DNA of 64,000 bases from Spirosoma terrae (GTDB lineage: Bacteria > Bacteroidota > Bacteroidia > Cytophagales > Spirosomataceae). The notes under the pieces are model-generated. The model did no database searches. It was given only the letters and a program-made list of their open reading frames with translations, and had not been told where the DNA came from. Position 1 is the stretch's first letter. Each line of letters opens with the position of its first letter. The position numbers and the translations under genes are program-made. Location of the stretch: positions 372,001 to 436,000 of the forward strand of contig NZ_JAAFZH010000005.1 in assembly GCF_010435915.1 (NCBI RefSeq), read 5' to 3'. Positions 42,820-53,046 of the stretch are shown here, piece by piece.

Positions 42820-44334
42820 ATGTCTGTTATTGGAGAATTAATCAAAAAAGCCATCGACGTTTATGGCCTTGTTACGTCGGAACCTGACCCTGTCAACGCC
42901 CAGCAGGCCGTTTTGAAAAATCTGCTCACCAGAGCCCGACTGACTGCTTTTGGGAAAGCCTATAATTTTACGGCGATCCTGAACAGCGAAAACGTAGTGG
43001 CCGCTTTTCAGGAAGCGGTACCTGTTCATGATTACGACAAATTATACAACGACTGGTGGCATTACCTGCTCGATGGCCATCAGAACGTAACGTGGCCGGG
43101 CGGGCAGCGTTATTTTGCCTTAAGCAGTGGCACGACCAGCAACAGCAAATCTATACCCGTTACCGACGATATGCTTGATTCCATACGGCGATCAGGGATT
43201 GAGCAGATTACAAGCCTGAAAAACTTTGATTTACCTGCCGACTTTTTCGATAAGCAGATCATGATGCTGGGCAGCAGCACGAACCTTATTGAGAAAGATG
43301 ACCATGAGGAGGGGGAAATTAGTGGCATCAGTGCGGCCAATTTACCAACCTGGTTTCGAACGCTTTACAAGCCGGGCATTGAGATTGCTTCTTTATCGAA
43401 CTGGGACGAGAAAGTACGTCGAATTGCTCAGGAAGCGCCCAAATGGGATATTGGGAGTTTGAGCGGTATTCCGTCCTGGATTGAATTAATGCTGAAAGAA
43501 GTGATTGCCTACAATCGGCTTGATACCATTCATGACATCTGGCCGAATTTACAAGTCTATACATCAGGGGGCGTAGCGTTTGAACCGTACCGAAAAAGTC
43601 TGGAAACGCTACTGGCCAGACCCTTACAGTATATCGATACGTATTTAACGTCAGAAGGATACCTGGCTACGCAAAAGCGCCCCGATACGTCGGCAATGGC
43701 CTTAATGGTCGACAATGGTATTTTCTTCGAATTCGTCCCATTTACCCCCGAAAATATGGACGAAAATGGACAGGTTAAAGCCGCGGCAAAGGTATTGACG
43801 CTAGCCGATGTAGAGGAGAACGTCGACTACGTATTACTGATATCGACGGTGTCAGGCACCTGGCGCTATATGATCGGCGATACGGTAATGATCACTGATA
43901 AACAACGTAGTGAGATCAGGATAACGGGTCGGACCAAGCACTTTTTGAACGTAGTGGGCGAGCAGTTGTCTGTTTTTCAGATGAATGAAGCCATGCAGTC
44001 GCTGGAAAAACATTTCGATGTGGAAATCAAGGAATATGTTGTATCGGCCATTCATAAAAACGGTGAGTTTATCAACAAGTGGATTATCGGGGCTAATCGA
44101 ACCGTCGATGAGAGCCAGTTGGCAACATCACTTGATGAGATTTTATGTCAGGCTAATAAAAATTACAAAGTAGCGCGTAGTCGCTCGTTGAAAGGCGTGG
44201 AAGCGGAGGTTGTGCCTGTTGAGAAAATATACAGTTGGAGTGAAACGTATAAAAAACTGGGCGGACAGGCTAAAATTCCCCGAGTCATGAAAGAAGCCGA
44301 CTTCCTCGATTTCCAACGCTACGTTCAGGAGTAG
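42820..44334 (+). CDS. GH3 superfamily acyl-amido synthetase-like protein
   Basis: 504 residues of the GH3 (auxin-responsive promoter) family of adenylating enzymes. The ATP-binding motif is FALSSGTTSNSKSIPVT (residues about 105-121). Further landmarks are LQVYTSGGVAFEPYRKS, SEGYLATQKRP, VDYVLLISTVSGTWRYMIGDTV and GRTKHFLNVVGEQLSV. Plant members conjugate acids to amino acids; the role of bacterial homologues is not known. It converges with the zincin gene with only 3 bp between stop codons. Confidence 0.92.
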   Translation: MSVIGELIKKAIDVYGLVTSEPDPVNAQQAVLKNLLTRARLTAFGKAYNFTAILNSENVVAAFQEAVPVHDYDKLYNDWWHYLLDGHQNVTWPGGQRYFALSSGTTSNSKSIPVTDDMLDSIRRSGIEQITSLKNFDLPADFFDKQIMMLGSSTNLIEKDDHEEGEISGISAANLPTWFRTLYKPGIEIASLSNWDEKVRRIAQEAPKWDIGSLSGIPSWIELMLKEVIAYNRLDTIHDIWPNLQVYTSGGVAFEPYRKSLETLLARPLQYIDTYLTSEGYLATQKRPDTSAMALMVDNGIFFEFVPFTPENMDENGQVKAAAKVLTLADVEENVDYVLLISTVSGTWRYMIGDTVMITDKQRSEIRITGRTKHFLNVVGEQLSVFQMNEAMQSLEKHFDVEIKEYVVSAIHKNGEFINKWIIGANRTVDESQLATSLDEILCQANKNYKVARSRSLKGVEAEVVPVEKIYSWSETYKKLGGQAKIPRVMKEADFLDFQRYVQE

Positions 44335-44337
44335 TTG

Positions 44338-44961
44338 TCAATCAGGAAAAGACCGTTGTCCGGACGTTTGTTCTTCCAGTTTTTTGACCTGTTCAACAAT
44401 TTCTTCCGGGGATACGTATAGCCGGGCAATTTTGTCCTTGTAAGCCTGTGGCAGTTCGGCGTGATCGAGAATAAATCGTTTGGTAGCAACAAGATAGGGA
44501 CCAAGGCCGTGCCGTACAGCAAAATCGTCCGCAATTCGTTCAGCTTTTTTTACGAACTCAGGGGAGGTGATATAAGAGAGACCAAAGCCTACCATTCCCA
44601 GGTTTGTTCTGGTCTGATAGTCCATGATATGACCCAGTTCATGACCGATCCAGCCAATCATGATCTGGTCAGGAAGATGATGGATGGGAGTGAGCGAGTG
44701 CGTCAGGGTAAAAACCGAGCTGATATTGATCTGATAAGATCGATTAGCCCGGCTGCCCAACAGTGAACTAAACACCGGCTGAGCCTGCATGACCGATGAT
44801 TTGATACGCTGTTTGAAAACAAATCGGATCGGTACGTTGATGAGTTCAGGATAAAACGACAAAGCTGTCAGTACGTTCTTCTCCAGAATCGGCGGAATCG
44901 TTTTGTTCGTTCGAAAATGAGACAGGTTGTCTGAACTAGTATCTGATGTGATTGCTGCCAT
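44338..44961 (-). CDS. Small HExxH zinc-metallopeptidase-like protein
   Basis: 207 residues without signal peptide or membrane helix. Residues 107-111 form HELGH within IGWIGHELGHIMDYQ, the HExxH zincin motif, and 30 residues later ERIADDFAVRHGL (141-153) supplies an acidic third-ligand candidate in the same relative place as in M48/M78-like peptidases (AD..A). No assigned family recognised. A protease or peptidase role is inferred from the motif alone. Confidence 0.72.
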   Translation of the reverse strand: MAAITSDTSSDNLSHFRTNKTIPPILEKNVLTALSFYPELINVPIRFVFKQRIKSSVMQAQPVFSSLLGSRANRSYQINISSVFTLTHSLTPIHHLPDQIMIGWIGHELGHIMDYQTRTNLGMVGFGLSYITSPEFVKKAERIADDFAVRHGLGPYLVATKRFILDHAELPQAYKDKIARLYVSPEEIVEQVKKLEEQTSGQRSFPD

Positions 44962-45306
44962 AGGTAGTTATCGAACCAGTGGATGAAACTGGCCGTCTTT
45001 AAACTAACCACGGTTAATATGGCTTGGTTTGGTAAGATGAAGGTAGGCGGGGTATATTCTACACTGGCAATCAGCATTAAATCGTAACGTAGTGAGCGAA
45101 ATGAAATCGAGGTAGGTAATCTGCCAACGAAGCTGTTCATTAAACTTTTATGTGATGTACCTTTTTGTCATCTAGACGAAGAGTGAAGTGTTTAAGTGAC
45201 AGCTATTTAATAAAACCTGATAGTTGCCCAGAATGGGTAGCTAGTTTTCAGGAGCTCACTAAATACTGGCAGGAGGCCTTAATTGCCTGAACGTTTCGTT
45301 GTTATG
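44962..45306. other. 345-bp gap without gene
   Basis: Between the zincin start and the CheB stop, both on the minus strand. No supported ORF and no strong hairpin seen. Confidence 0.6.
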
Positions 45307-46356
45307 CTAGTTACTGTTTGGGGGTGAGCCGGGCTCGGGTTGTTGAACCGAGTTTCCGCTGTATTTTTCCTGCTGCATGGCAAAGTTGCGGGTCTGACTG
45401 GCTCGCTCACGGGTAAGCCGGGCTTTTTCAAGAAACTGAGCTGCAGCGATTTCATTTCCACCCTCGGCAAAGTGCTTGCCCGAATGCTCCAGCAGAATAA
45501 CCGTTTCTTCGAGACTACGGACGGCTTTCCAGAACGAGTCTTCAACGACTTTTGTGGTTTCGGCCAATAGCGAACTGGCCGTAAAAGCATGACCCGTGTG
45601 GCAACGGTATCGAATCAGTTTACCTTCTTTAATGCTGATTAACGCACCATTACATTCCGGGCAGGTTAAGGGCGTAAAGTCTCCCATGTCCAGAATGCCC
45701 ATGTCGAAAGCGTTATCCTGAGCGGCAATGTTTATTTCGGTTGCCATCCGATTCTCTTCCTCTTTAGGCAGACTCGGTTTGTCGGTTACAGTCTCGCTAC
45801 ACAATCGAATCAGTAAAGCAGGCATCTCGCCTATGGATAGATTGTAGTCTACCTCTACGTAATTCAAAACGTTATCGGGCATACTGGAATACATGGCCTC
45901 TTCTGGTTGCTGGATGATACAGGTGCCACCAAGCCGTTTTATCGACCACATGCCTGATGTGCCATCATCGAGCATGCCGGTTAGTATAATTCCAATAACC
46001 CGAGGGCCATAGTTGTAGGCAGCCGAACGGAAGAGTGCATCGATTGAAGGACGAAAGCGATTTTCTTTTGGGCCTTTCTTTACGAGCACCTGATCATATT
46101 CTACCAGTAGATGATGATCGGGTGGAGCCACGTAGATATGCCCTGGCTGAATTAGTTCACCATCGCGGGGATGGCTGGCAGGCAATTGGCCTGCTGTAGC
46201 CAGAATATCCGGTAAATAACTTGGCGAATGCGGAGAAACATGCTGAACGATAAAGAGAGACGCTTGAAAATCATAAGGCAAAGCTGCTACCAGGTCTTTT
46301 AACGCGTATACGCCCCCTGCCGATGCTCCAATAACAATAATATCATGCTTTGCCAT
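45307..46356 (-). CDS. CheB methylesterase with C-terminal zinc ribbon
   Basis: 349 residues from the Met at 46356, just before DIIVIGASAGGVYALKDL. The catalytic triad of CheB is seen at Ser12 (GASAGG), His39 (VQHVSPHS) and Asp130/131 (LTGMLDDGTSG). There is no N-terminal receiver domain, so activity is not controlled by its own phosphorylation. After residue 220 come CPEC and RYRCHTGHAF, a zinc-ribbon-like element, and a helical tail. It is divergent from the giant CheB-CheR-kinase gene over a 109-bp shared promoter region, suggesting joint regulation. No chemotaxis core genes are nearby. Confidence 0.88.
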   Translation of the reverse strand: MAKHDIIVIGASAGGVYALKDLVAALPYDFQASLFIVQHVSPHSPSYLPDILATAGQLPASHPRDGELIQPGHIYVAPPDHHLLVEYDQVLVKKGPKENRFRPSIDALFRSAAYNYGPRVIGIILTGMLDDGTSGMWSIKRLGGTCIIQQPEEAMYSSMPDNVLNYVEVDYNLSIGEMPALLIRLCSETVTDKPSLPKEEENRMATEINIAAQDNAFDMGILDMGDFTPLTCPECNGALISIKEGKLIRYRCHTGHAFTASSLLAETTKVVEDSFWKAVRSLEETVILLEHSGKHFAEGGNEIAAAQFLEKARLTRERASQTRNFAMQQEKYSGNSVQQPEPGSPPNSN

Positions 46357-46465
46357 ATTCGTGTGAACGTTTACCTTTATCGTATTCTGTAAAGAATTGC
46401 TCAACATATTTAGTAGATACTTTAACCAAGAGATTAACGCTTGGTTTGTATAGAACCTGAAAAAT

Positions 46466-49400
46466 ATGGCAAAGAAGCGATCCTCCGCTCCTGCATATGT
46501 ACCCAAAGTCCCGATTGTTGCCATAGGTGCTTCTGCTGGCGGACAGGAAGCGATAATAGAGTTGTTAAAAAATCTGTCGCCATCAACAGGACTGGCCTAT
46601 ATCTATATTCAACATCTTGATCCCAAGGAGGAAGCACCTTTGATCGATAGTTTACGTCAGGCTACACCTATGACGGTACAGGAGGCACAGCACCTGATGC
46701 GTATAGAACCGAATCATCTGTATGTTATTCGGCCAGATCGTAATCTGGAGGTTTTCAATGGCATACTGACCGTAAAGACACAGGCTTTTCACTCGTCGAT
46801 TCATATGCCTGTTGATCAGTTTTTTCTCTCACTGGCCGAGCAGCAGAAAGAGGGGGCCATCGCTGTTGTGTTATCAGGAACAGCGTCGGATGGAACGTTG
46901 GGGTTGCGGGCCATTAAAGCAGCCGGAGGCATTACGTTTGCGCAGGATATCTCGGCTCGGTTTATGAGTATGCCCCGCTCGGCAATAGTAGAGGGGGTTG
47001 TGGATCGAGTATTGTCTCCGGCTGGTATTGCCAAGGAACTGGAGCGCCTGAGTAGCCAGATTGACCTATTTAAGCAAACGGCGCTGACTGAATCCCAGGA
47101 TGCGGAAGGGTTGGAAGTGTTAAAAGAGGAGCCTATTGTTGGCTCCAACGACGATTTACGGAGCATTATTCAACTGTTGCGCCGGGCTACGGGTGTGGAT
47201 TTCAGCCACTACAAAGTAACAACCATCCGTCGGCGGATTATTCGTCGGACCCTGCTTTATAAATTAGACTCGTTGCGGGCGTATGCTGATTATATTCAAC
47301 AGCACCCCGACGAAGCCAGTTTGTTATACGATGATCTGCTGATCAACGTAACAACATTTTTTCGGGACAGCGAAACGATGGATTATCTCCAGAAGGTGTT
47401 GTTCCCGCAACTGGTTCGCGATAACCCCCCCGGTGAGCCAATACGTATCTGGGTGCCGGCCTGTTCGACAGGCCAGGAGGCCTATTCCATCGCAATATTG
47501 CTGCTGGAAGTACTGGGCGAACGGTCGCTGAATCGACGGATACAATTGTTTGCTACCGACCTGAGCGAATCTGCCGTAGCCAAAGCCCGGTTGGGTAGTT
47601 ATACGCGTGGCGAGGTGAGGGACGTATCGCCCGGACGATTACAGCGTTTTTTTACCAAAGTAGACGATCATTACCGAGTCAACAAATCGGTGCGGGATCT
47701 GTGTGTATTTGCCCCACATAATCTACTGAAAGACCCGCCCTTTTCACGACTCGATCTGATCAGTTGCCGGAATCTGCTGATCTATCTCGATACGTCTCTT
47801 CAGCGGAAAGCGATCGTTACGTTCCATTATGCATTGAACCCTACTGGCTATCTGGTGCTGGGTAAATCCGAAACAGTAGGAACATCGGCCGTTCTGTTTA
47901 CTCAGTTGGAGAAAAACTACAAGGTATTTGTTCGCCGAAACGACGTGGATAGTCGTGCTACGTTCACAATGACGCCCCGCCATCATGACGGCGATACCAC
48001 TAATGGAAAGCCCCAGGTTATTCCCAAAATTACGGGAAAGGGCGCAAATAGCACACCTAACAACTCCGTACCTGGTTCCGTATCTGACCTGGATAAGCTG
48101 GTTGATAATCTTCTGCTAACTCATTATATCCCTGCAAGCGTAGTGGTCAGTAAGGATATGGAGATTTTACAATTTCGGGGATCAACAGGTTTGTTTCTTG
48201 AGCCTGCTCCGGGCAAAGCGAGTCTGAATCTGATCAAAATGGCTCGCCCGATGCTGGTGTTTGAACTTCGGAATGCGATTCATAAAGCCCACAAGTCGGG
48301 GGAGCCAGTACGGAAAAATGGGCTGGAATTTAAAGTACGAACAAATACACACTACGCGTCAATTGAAGCCATTCCGCTCGATACGGCTACGGAAGAACGT
48401 CTGTTTCTGATCATTTTTGAAGAAATGGAGCCACCGGTCACTTCCACTACGCAGTCGGCCAGTGCCCGTAATGAACGGATCAAAGAACTGGAAACGGTAC
48501 TGGCCAATCTGCGCGAAGATATGCGTTCGATTATTGAAGAGCAGGAAGCCAGTAATGAAGAGCTACAGTCGGCCAACGAGGAAATTATCAGCAGCAACGA
48601 AGAGCTGCAGAGTATTAATGAGGAGCTGGAAACCAGCAAAGAAGAAATCGAGTCAACGAATGAGGAGTTGCTGACCATTAACCAGGAGCTTCAGGTTCGG
48701 AACGACCAGCTATCTGAAGCACACCAGTTTTCGGAAGATATTTTTCGGACTATTCGCGAGGCTACACTGGTACTCGATGCCGAATTGCGGGTGAAGAGTG
48801 CGAACCCTGCTTTTTATCGTCTGTTTCATTTTACCGAAAATGCGACCGAACGTCGACTTGTTTACGAACTGGGAAATCGACAGTGGGATATTCCTGAACT
48901 AAGGCTCATGCTGACCGATATTCTTATGTCGGGCCTCCAGTTTCAGGGGTTTGAACTAGCTTATTTTGCGCCAGAAACAGGCGATAAAATTCTGTCGATC
49001 AACGCCCGGCGAGTGGTTCGGCAACAGGATTCAATCTTAGTGGCGATTGACGATATTACTGAACGTCGGCGGGCGCAACACCTACTGGCTGAACGCGAAG
49101 CTTGGTTTCGTCAGATAGCCGATAATGCCCCTACGCTGATCTGGGTAACCGATGCTGACGGCCGATTTACCTTTCTAAACAAAGTATGGCTTGACTATAC
49201 AGGACGTAGTATGGGTGATGTGCTCGAACATAGCTGGGTTGAAAGCCTTCATCCCGACGACCAGCCCGTTTATCAGCTTACCTACAACCGGAATGTTAAA
49301 GACCGGCAACCGTTTAGTATAGAATATAGACTTCATCGGCGGGATGGGGAGTATCGATGGATGCTGGAAAATGCGCAGCCCACCTTTACGGCAGAAGGTA

Positions 49401-50956
49401 CGTTTCAGGGATACATTGGCTCATCGGCCGATGTACACTGGCAACACGAAATGAATCAGGAGCTGGATCAGCGTGTGCGGGAACGAACGGAGGATCTAGC
49501 TCAGCGAACCCGGCAGCTAAGTACGCTGGTCGAAAACACCCCCGATGTTATTACTCGCTGGGATAAAGAGCTACGACTGTTGTTTGCCAATAGTGCCTTT
49601 ACGGGCAAAACGGGCCAATCGCTTACGGATCTGTTGGGCAAGACCAACCTTGAAATGGGTCAGCCAGCCGACATTGCCGAGCCTTATATGGCGAAACTTC
49701 AATATACCTTCGATACTGGCCAGCCGCAGGAACACTATAATGCTTTCCCAACCCCTACTGGCTGGGCTCAGTTTTATTCACGGATGGTACCTGAGTTTGG
49801 ACCAGATAACACCATTGAAAGTGTGCTGGCTATTGCCCGTGATATTACTGACTTGCAGCAGGCTGAACGGAATCTGGAAGAAACCGCCCTCAATTTACAG
49901 GCCGTATTGAATAGTTCGCCGGCCGCTATTGGGTTTTTGAAACCAATTCATGATGCCAATCAGACGATAATAGACTTTCGGTTAGTTGTCTGTAATCAGG
50001 AGTTTGCTACGGTAACGAGTCGGACGATTGAGCAATTAACAGGGAAATCGATTGCGCAACTAGCTGAGAAACTTTGGCAGGAACATACATTTTCCAATGT
50101 TAAGCGGGTATTGGAAACCGGCGAGTCGTTTCAGGATGAGCGCTACGATGCCAAAGTAGACCAGTGGATGCTCATTACGCTCCTGAAATACGACCACGGC
50201 GTTGTCTTGACCGGTCAGGATATTAGCCTGCTCAAAAAAGCGGAACAGCAACAGGAACAGCTACTTGGAGAGTTGGTAAACTCAAATGAGAGTTTACAGG
50301 TATTGGCACAGCTACGTCAGCAACTTCGGGAAAGAGGAGAGCTGCTACGTCGAACGTCGCACGATTTAAGAGGGAATTTTGGTATTATTCAGGGAGCGGC
50401 TACGTTGCTGGATTTTGCCAACTCCGACGATGAGCGGGCGCAGATGCTGGGCGTGCTGCAGCGAAATCTAAAGCAGGGTACGCAATTACTTACCGAAATG
50501 CTGGATATGGCCCGGTTAGAAGCGGGGCAGGAAGAACTACATATTACTTCGTTTGATGTTGCTGAACTGCTCTGGGAGTTAGCCGAGAGTGTACGGCCAC
50601 TGGCTAATGAACGTAATTTATGGCTTTATGTAGACGGCGATGTAACATTGGTTGTAGAAAACGATGCTGTAAAAATTCGGCGAATTGCTCAGAATCTGTT
50701 ATTGAATGCCATAAAATACACAGAAGCAGGAGGTGTAACGATTAACTGGAAAGTCGATGCGGATTATTGGTGGCTAACGGTTGTAGACACCGGCCCCGGA
50801 CTACCTGAGTCGACTCGTTTGAAATCGGGGGAAGGTATTGGCCTTATAATTGTTCGTCAATTGTGTGAGTTGTTGAATTGCCAGCTATATGTCGACAGCC
50901 GCGCTGGCGAAGGAACTCAGTTCTCACTGAAGTTTCCTCAACGGTATTCTTTCTGA
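46466..50956 (+). CDS. CheB-CheR-PAS-histidine kinase hybrid
   Basis: 1496 residues. Order by position: CheB domain (about 15-200; GASAGG, VLSGTASDGT); CheR (about 225-480; ATGVDFSHYKVTTIRRRI, the SAM-binding WVPACSTGQEAYSIAILL near 328-345, LISCRNLLIYLD); a PAS-like segment near 540-660; a long Glu/Asn-rich coiled coil (about 667-752); three to four PAS domains (about 755-1250); dimerisation helix with the phospho-acceptor His in RRTSHDLRGNF (near 1298); HATPase_c with NAIKYTEAGG, DTGPGLPE (near 1440) and GEGIGLII (near 1455). It likely couples methylation or adaptation to phosphotransfer. Single-domain response regulators downstream are natural acceptors. Confidence 0.93.
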   Translation: MAKKRSSAPAYVPKVPIVAIGASAGGQEAIIELLKNLSPSTGLAYIYIQHLDPKEEAPLIDSLRQATPMTVQEAQHLMRIEPNHLYVIRPDRNLEVFNGILTVKTQAFHSSIHMPVDQFFLSLAEQQKEGAIAVVLSGTASDGTLGLRAIKAAGGITFAQDISARFMSMPRSAIVEGVVDRVLSPAGIAKELERLSSQIDLFKQTALTESQDAEGLEVLKEEPIVGSNDDLRSIIQLLRRATGVDFSHYKVTTIRRRIIRRTLLYKLDSLRAYADYIQQHPDEASLLYDDLLINVTTFFRDSETMDYLQKVLFPQLVRDNPPGEPIRIWVPACSTGQEAYSIAILLLEVLGERSLNRRIQLFATDLSESAVAKARLGSYTRGEVRDVSPGRLQRFFTKVDDHYRVNKSVRDLCVFAPHNLLKDPPFSRLDLISCRNLLIYLDTSLQRKAIVTFHYALNPTGYLVLGKSETVGTSAVLFTQLEKNYKVFVRRNDVDSRATFTMTPRHHDGDTTNGKPQVIPKITGKGANSTPNNSVPGSVSDLDKLVDNLLLTHYIPASVVVSKDMEILQFRGSTGLFLEPAPGKASLNLIKMARPMLVFELRNAIHKAHKSGEPVRKNGLEFKVRTNTHYASIEAIPLDTATEERLFLIIFEEMEPPVTSTTQSASARNERIKELETVLANLREDMRSIIEEQEASNEELQSANEEIISSNEELQSINEELETSKEEIESTNEELLTINQELQVRNDQLSEAHQFSEDIFRTIREATLVLDAELRVKSANPAFYRLFHFTENATERRLVYELGNRQWDIPELRLMLTDILMSGLQFQGFELAYFAPETGDKILSINARRVVRQQDSILVAIDDITERRRAQHLLAEREAWFRQIADNAPTLIWVTDADGRFTFLNKVWLDYTGRSMGDVLEHSWVESLHPDDQPVYQLTYNRNVKDRQPFSIEYRLHRRDGEYRWMLENAQPTFTAEGTFQGYIGSSADVHWQHEMNQELDQRVRERTEDLAQRTRQLSTLVENTPDVITRWDKELRLLFANSAFTGKTGQSLTDLLGKTNLEMGQPADIAEPYMAKLQYTFDTGQPQEHYNAFPTPTGWAQFYSRMVPEFGPDNTIESVLAIARDITDLQQAERNLEETALNLQAVLNSSPAAIGFLKPIHDANQTIIDFRLVVCNQEFATVTSRTIEQLTGKSIAQLAEKLWQEHTFSNVKRVLETGESFQDERYDAKVDQWMLITLLKYDHGVVLTGQDISLLKKAEQQQEQLLGELVNSNESLQVLAQLRQQLRERGELLRRTSHDLRGNFGIIQGAATLLDFANSDDERAQMLGVLQRNLKQGTQLLTEMLDMARLEAGQEELHITSFDVAELLWELAESVRPLANERNLWLYVDGDVTLVVENDAVKIRRIAQNLLLNAIKYTEAGGVTINWKVDADYWWLTVVDTGPGLPESTRLKSGEGIGLIIVRQLCELLNCQLYVDSRAGEGTQFSLKFPQRYSF

Positions 50957-51069
50957 CTAACTGCCCCCTGAGAGTACAATACCTAACTATATGGCATTTT
51001 TTTGATGTATTTGTCTACCTAATAGTTCAATATGTAGTTATTCATTTAATTGACTTGATACGTGGGTGT

Positions 51070-51519
51070 ATGAGAAATGGTAGTGGGCAGGTCTATATTG
51101 TCGATGATGAATACGATTACCGATTTTTAGTTGAACAGGTATTTATGCGGTTTTTGCCTCAGTATACTGTTCGCTTTTTTACAAGTGGAGATGATTTGCT
51201 AGGGCATGTATTATCCCAAACAACGCAAGGTGAGTATTTGGGTAATGACTTCCCTAGTTTGATCCTGCTGGACATGCACATGCCTGGCCAAAACGGTTTG
51301 CAAACACTGCTGGAAGTACGTCAGCACAAAGTCTGGAAACAAATTCCGATTGTGATGATGAGCAATGCCACTTCGCAGCAGGAACGAGATTCCTGCTATA
51401 TAGCGGGTGTTAACTCCTTTCTGATCAAGCCTATAGGTCTAAACCGGTTACTGGAAACAATGGAAGCGGTCTGTAAGTACTGGCTTCAGTTGAATCAAGC
51501 ACCATCACCTGATTTATGA
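51070..51519 (+). CDS. Single-domain response regulator 1
   Basis: 149 residues from the Met at 51070; the open frame continues upstream through the end of the kinase gene, but GQVYIVDDEYDYRFLVEQVF is the receiver start. Acidic pair in VDDE, phospho-acceptor Asp68 in LILLDMHMPGQNG, Thr/Ser in MMSNATS, Lys in FLIKPIG. No output domain; the C-terminus ends with YW followed by QLNQAP. It follows the hybrid kinase by 113 bp in the same direction, so it probably receives its phosphate. Confidence 0.9.
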   Translation: MRNGSGQVYIVDDEYDYRFLVEQVFMRFLPQYTVRFFTSGDDLLGHVLSQTTQGEYLGNDFPSLILLDMHMPGQNGLQTLLEVRQHKVWKQIPIVMMSNATSQQERDSCYIAGVNSFLIKPIGLNRLLETMEAVCKYWLQLNQAPSPDL

Positions 51520-51730
51520 ATCGGGCTTAATCAAGCCGAAATTGCTCACCGGAAAAAGGCCCGGTTCCTAACAGCCTCTCGTGAATCAAAACAAAGCTAG
51601 CCTTAACAGGGTAAAACAAGGAGTCGTACGGAACAGCTATTGATCAATTCTGATGTTTTAGTACGTATTTTTAAATTAAACTAGTTAGTTTATAGATTAT
51701 AGCTAACTTAGTGAAATACTTGTATCAACT

Positions 51731-52213
51731 ATGGCAGCTTTAACTAAATACGAACATCTCCGCGGCAATTTTAAACGGGCTAAGTTACTTGTCATTGAGG
51801 ATAATGATGACCATTGGACGTTGATCCGGAATGCTATCAACCAGAGTTTACCTGAACTAATGTACGTGCGGGCTAGTAACTCGGCAATGGCGCTTGAGTT
51901 ACTTCAAAGCTGGACTATTGAGGAGTGGGAGTTACCTAAACTGATTTTGCAGGATTTATACGTGCCAACTAGAGAAGAAGGCTGGAACTTGGTGAAAGAG
52001 ATTAAAGAGATGTCGCCAGTTTGCAATCGGATTCCGCTGGTGATGTTTAGTTCGTCGCAAGATCCGGATGATGTTAACGAGGCCTATCAGTTAGGTGTTT
52101 CATCGTATTTAGTGAAGCCTCTGGATTTTTCAGACTGGCTGGCTTACTTTAAGCAGTTACGTAGTTATTGGTGGGATACGGTAACCTTACCTCCCGTTCA
52201 GTTTTCAGTATAG
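51731..52213 (+). CDS. Single-domain response regulator 2
   Basis: 160 residues. Receiver features: LLVIEDNDDHWTLIRNAI, Asp75 in LILQDLYVPTREEG, MFSSSQDPDD and SYLVKPLD. The C-terminal tail reads LRSYWWDTVTLPPVQ. It resembles cyanobacterial Rcp1-like regulators. Position in the kinase-regulator cluster suggests shared signalling. Confidence 0.9.
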   Translation: MAALTKYEHLRGNFKRAKLLVIEDNDDHWTLIRNAINQSLPELMYVRASNSAMALELLQSWTIEEWELPKLILQDLYVPTREEGWNLVKEIKEMSPVCNRIPLVMFSSSQDPDDVNEAYQLGVSSYLVKPLDFSDWLAYFKQLRSYWWDTVTLPPVQFSV

Positions 52214-52227
52214 TTTATTATGTCGTA

Positions 52228-53046
52228 TCAGTAAAAGGGAGCGAATCGACCCGTAGTTTTGGCAGTAGGTAGCTGTACCATGTGTAGCCAAAACAGGCAG
52301 ATTCGCTGCAGAAGATCGTCGGACAAGCCGTGGACTGGCGCGGCCGAAATAACCGAGTTGGCCTGATGCATGTAGCCGTCAATAACTGCCTGATCGGTTG
52401 GCAACACGAATAAGATTACCGGAATACTTCTTAGTTTATCACTGGCTTTTAATCGATGAAGCGTACTGAGTCGTTCCCGTGTTGCCGTTCGGGCATCGAG
52501 TAAAAGCAGGGTCGGAAGCTCTGCTTCCGGCAACATTTCCAGCATATGTGGTAGAAAGACACTTTGGTCCGTTGTATGAAACTGATAATCGGGGCAGTTC
52601 TTCTGAAAAACTTTCTGGGCCAGTTTGTAGCTACCCTCGTGCGTAGTGAGCATATACACAGACAGTGTCTGTGTCTTGCTCGGATGACTGGGCGTCAGAT
52701 CACTGGATTCTTCACTATGCTGAGTAGATAAGGTATAATTCTCCAGCGACTTTACTACGTAATCCCACCGACGGCGGCTCACAGGGAGCACTTCACCACT
52801 ATCCAGGTATATTTTTCCTGACATTTTTTTGCGGGGCGGCTGATACAGTTTTGTTACGTAGCTTGGATTAACAAGAGCCGTTTTATGGACGCGAATAAAG
52901 GCGGGCAGTTGGTCTTCGATATAGCTGATAGGCTTGGCTAGTAGTTTTTTGCCACCATCCCGGAAATAGGTCCAGCAATAGTTATTGGCACCCGAGAAAT
53001 ACGCTATTTGATCTGGTTGCTGGAGAATCGGTTTGATCACACTCAT
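52228..53046 (-). CDS. LytTR DNA-binding protein with C-terminal degenerate receiver
   Basis: 272 residues from the Met at 53046. The LytTR domain is at the N-terminus (residues about 5-105: DQIAYFSGANNYCWTYF, PISYIEDQLPAFIRVHKTALVNPSYV, GEVLPVSRRRWDYV). A receiver-like domain follows (about 130-260) with TLLLLDARTATRERL but without the N-terminal acidic pair (VYMLTTHEG) and without the conserved Lys-Pro near the end (ISAAPVHG). LytR/AgrA proteins normally have the receiver first. The C-terminus again has FW followed by VQLP. Likely DNA-binding; phosphorylation of the degenerate receiver is doubtful. Confidence 0.85.
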   Translation of the reverse strand: MSVIKPILQQPDQIAYFSGANNYCWTYFRDGGKKLLAKPISYIEDQLPAFIRVHKTALVNPSYVTKLYQPPRKKMSGKIYLDSGEVLPVSRRRWDYVVKSLENYTLSTQHSEESSDLTPSHPSKTQTLSVYMLTTHEGSYKLAQKVFQKNCPDYQFHTTDQSVFLPHMLEMLPEAELPTLLLLDARTATRERLSTLHRLKASDKLRSIPVILFVLPTDQAVIDGYMHQANSVISAAPVHGLSDDLLQRICLFWLHMVQLPTAKTTGRFAPFY

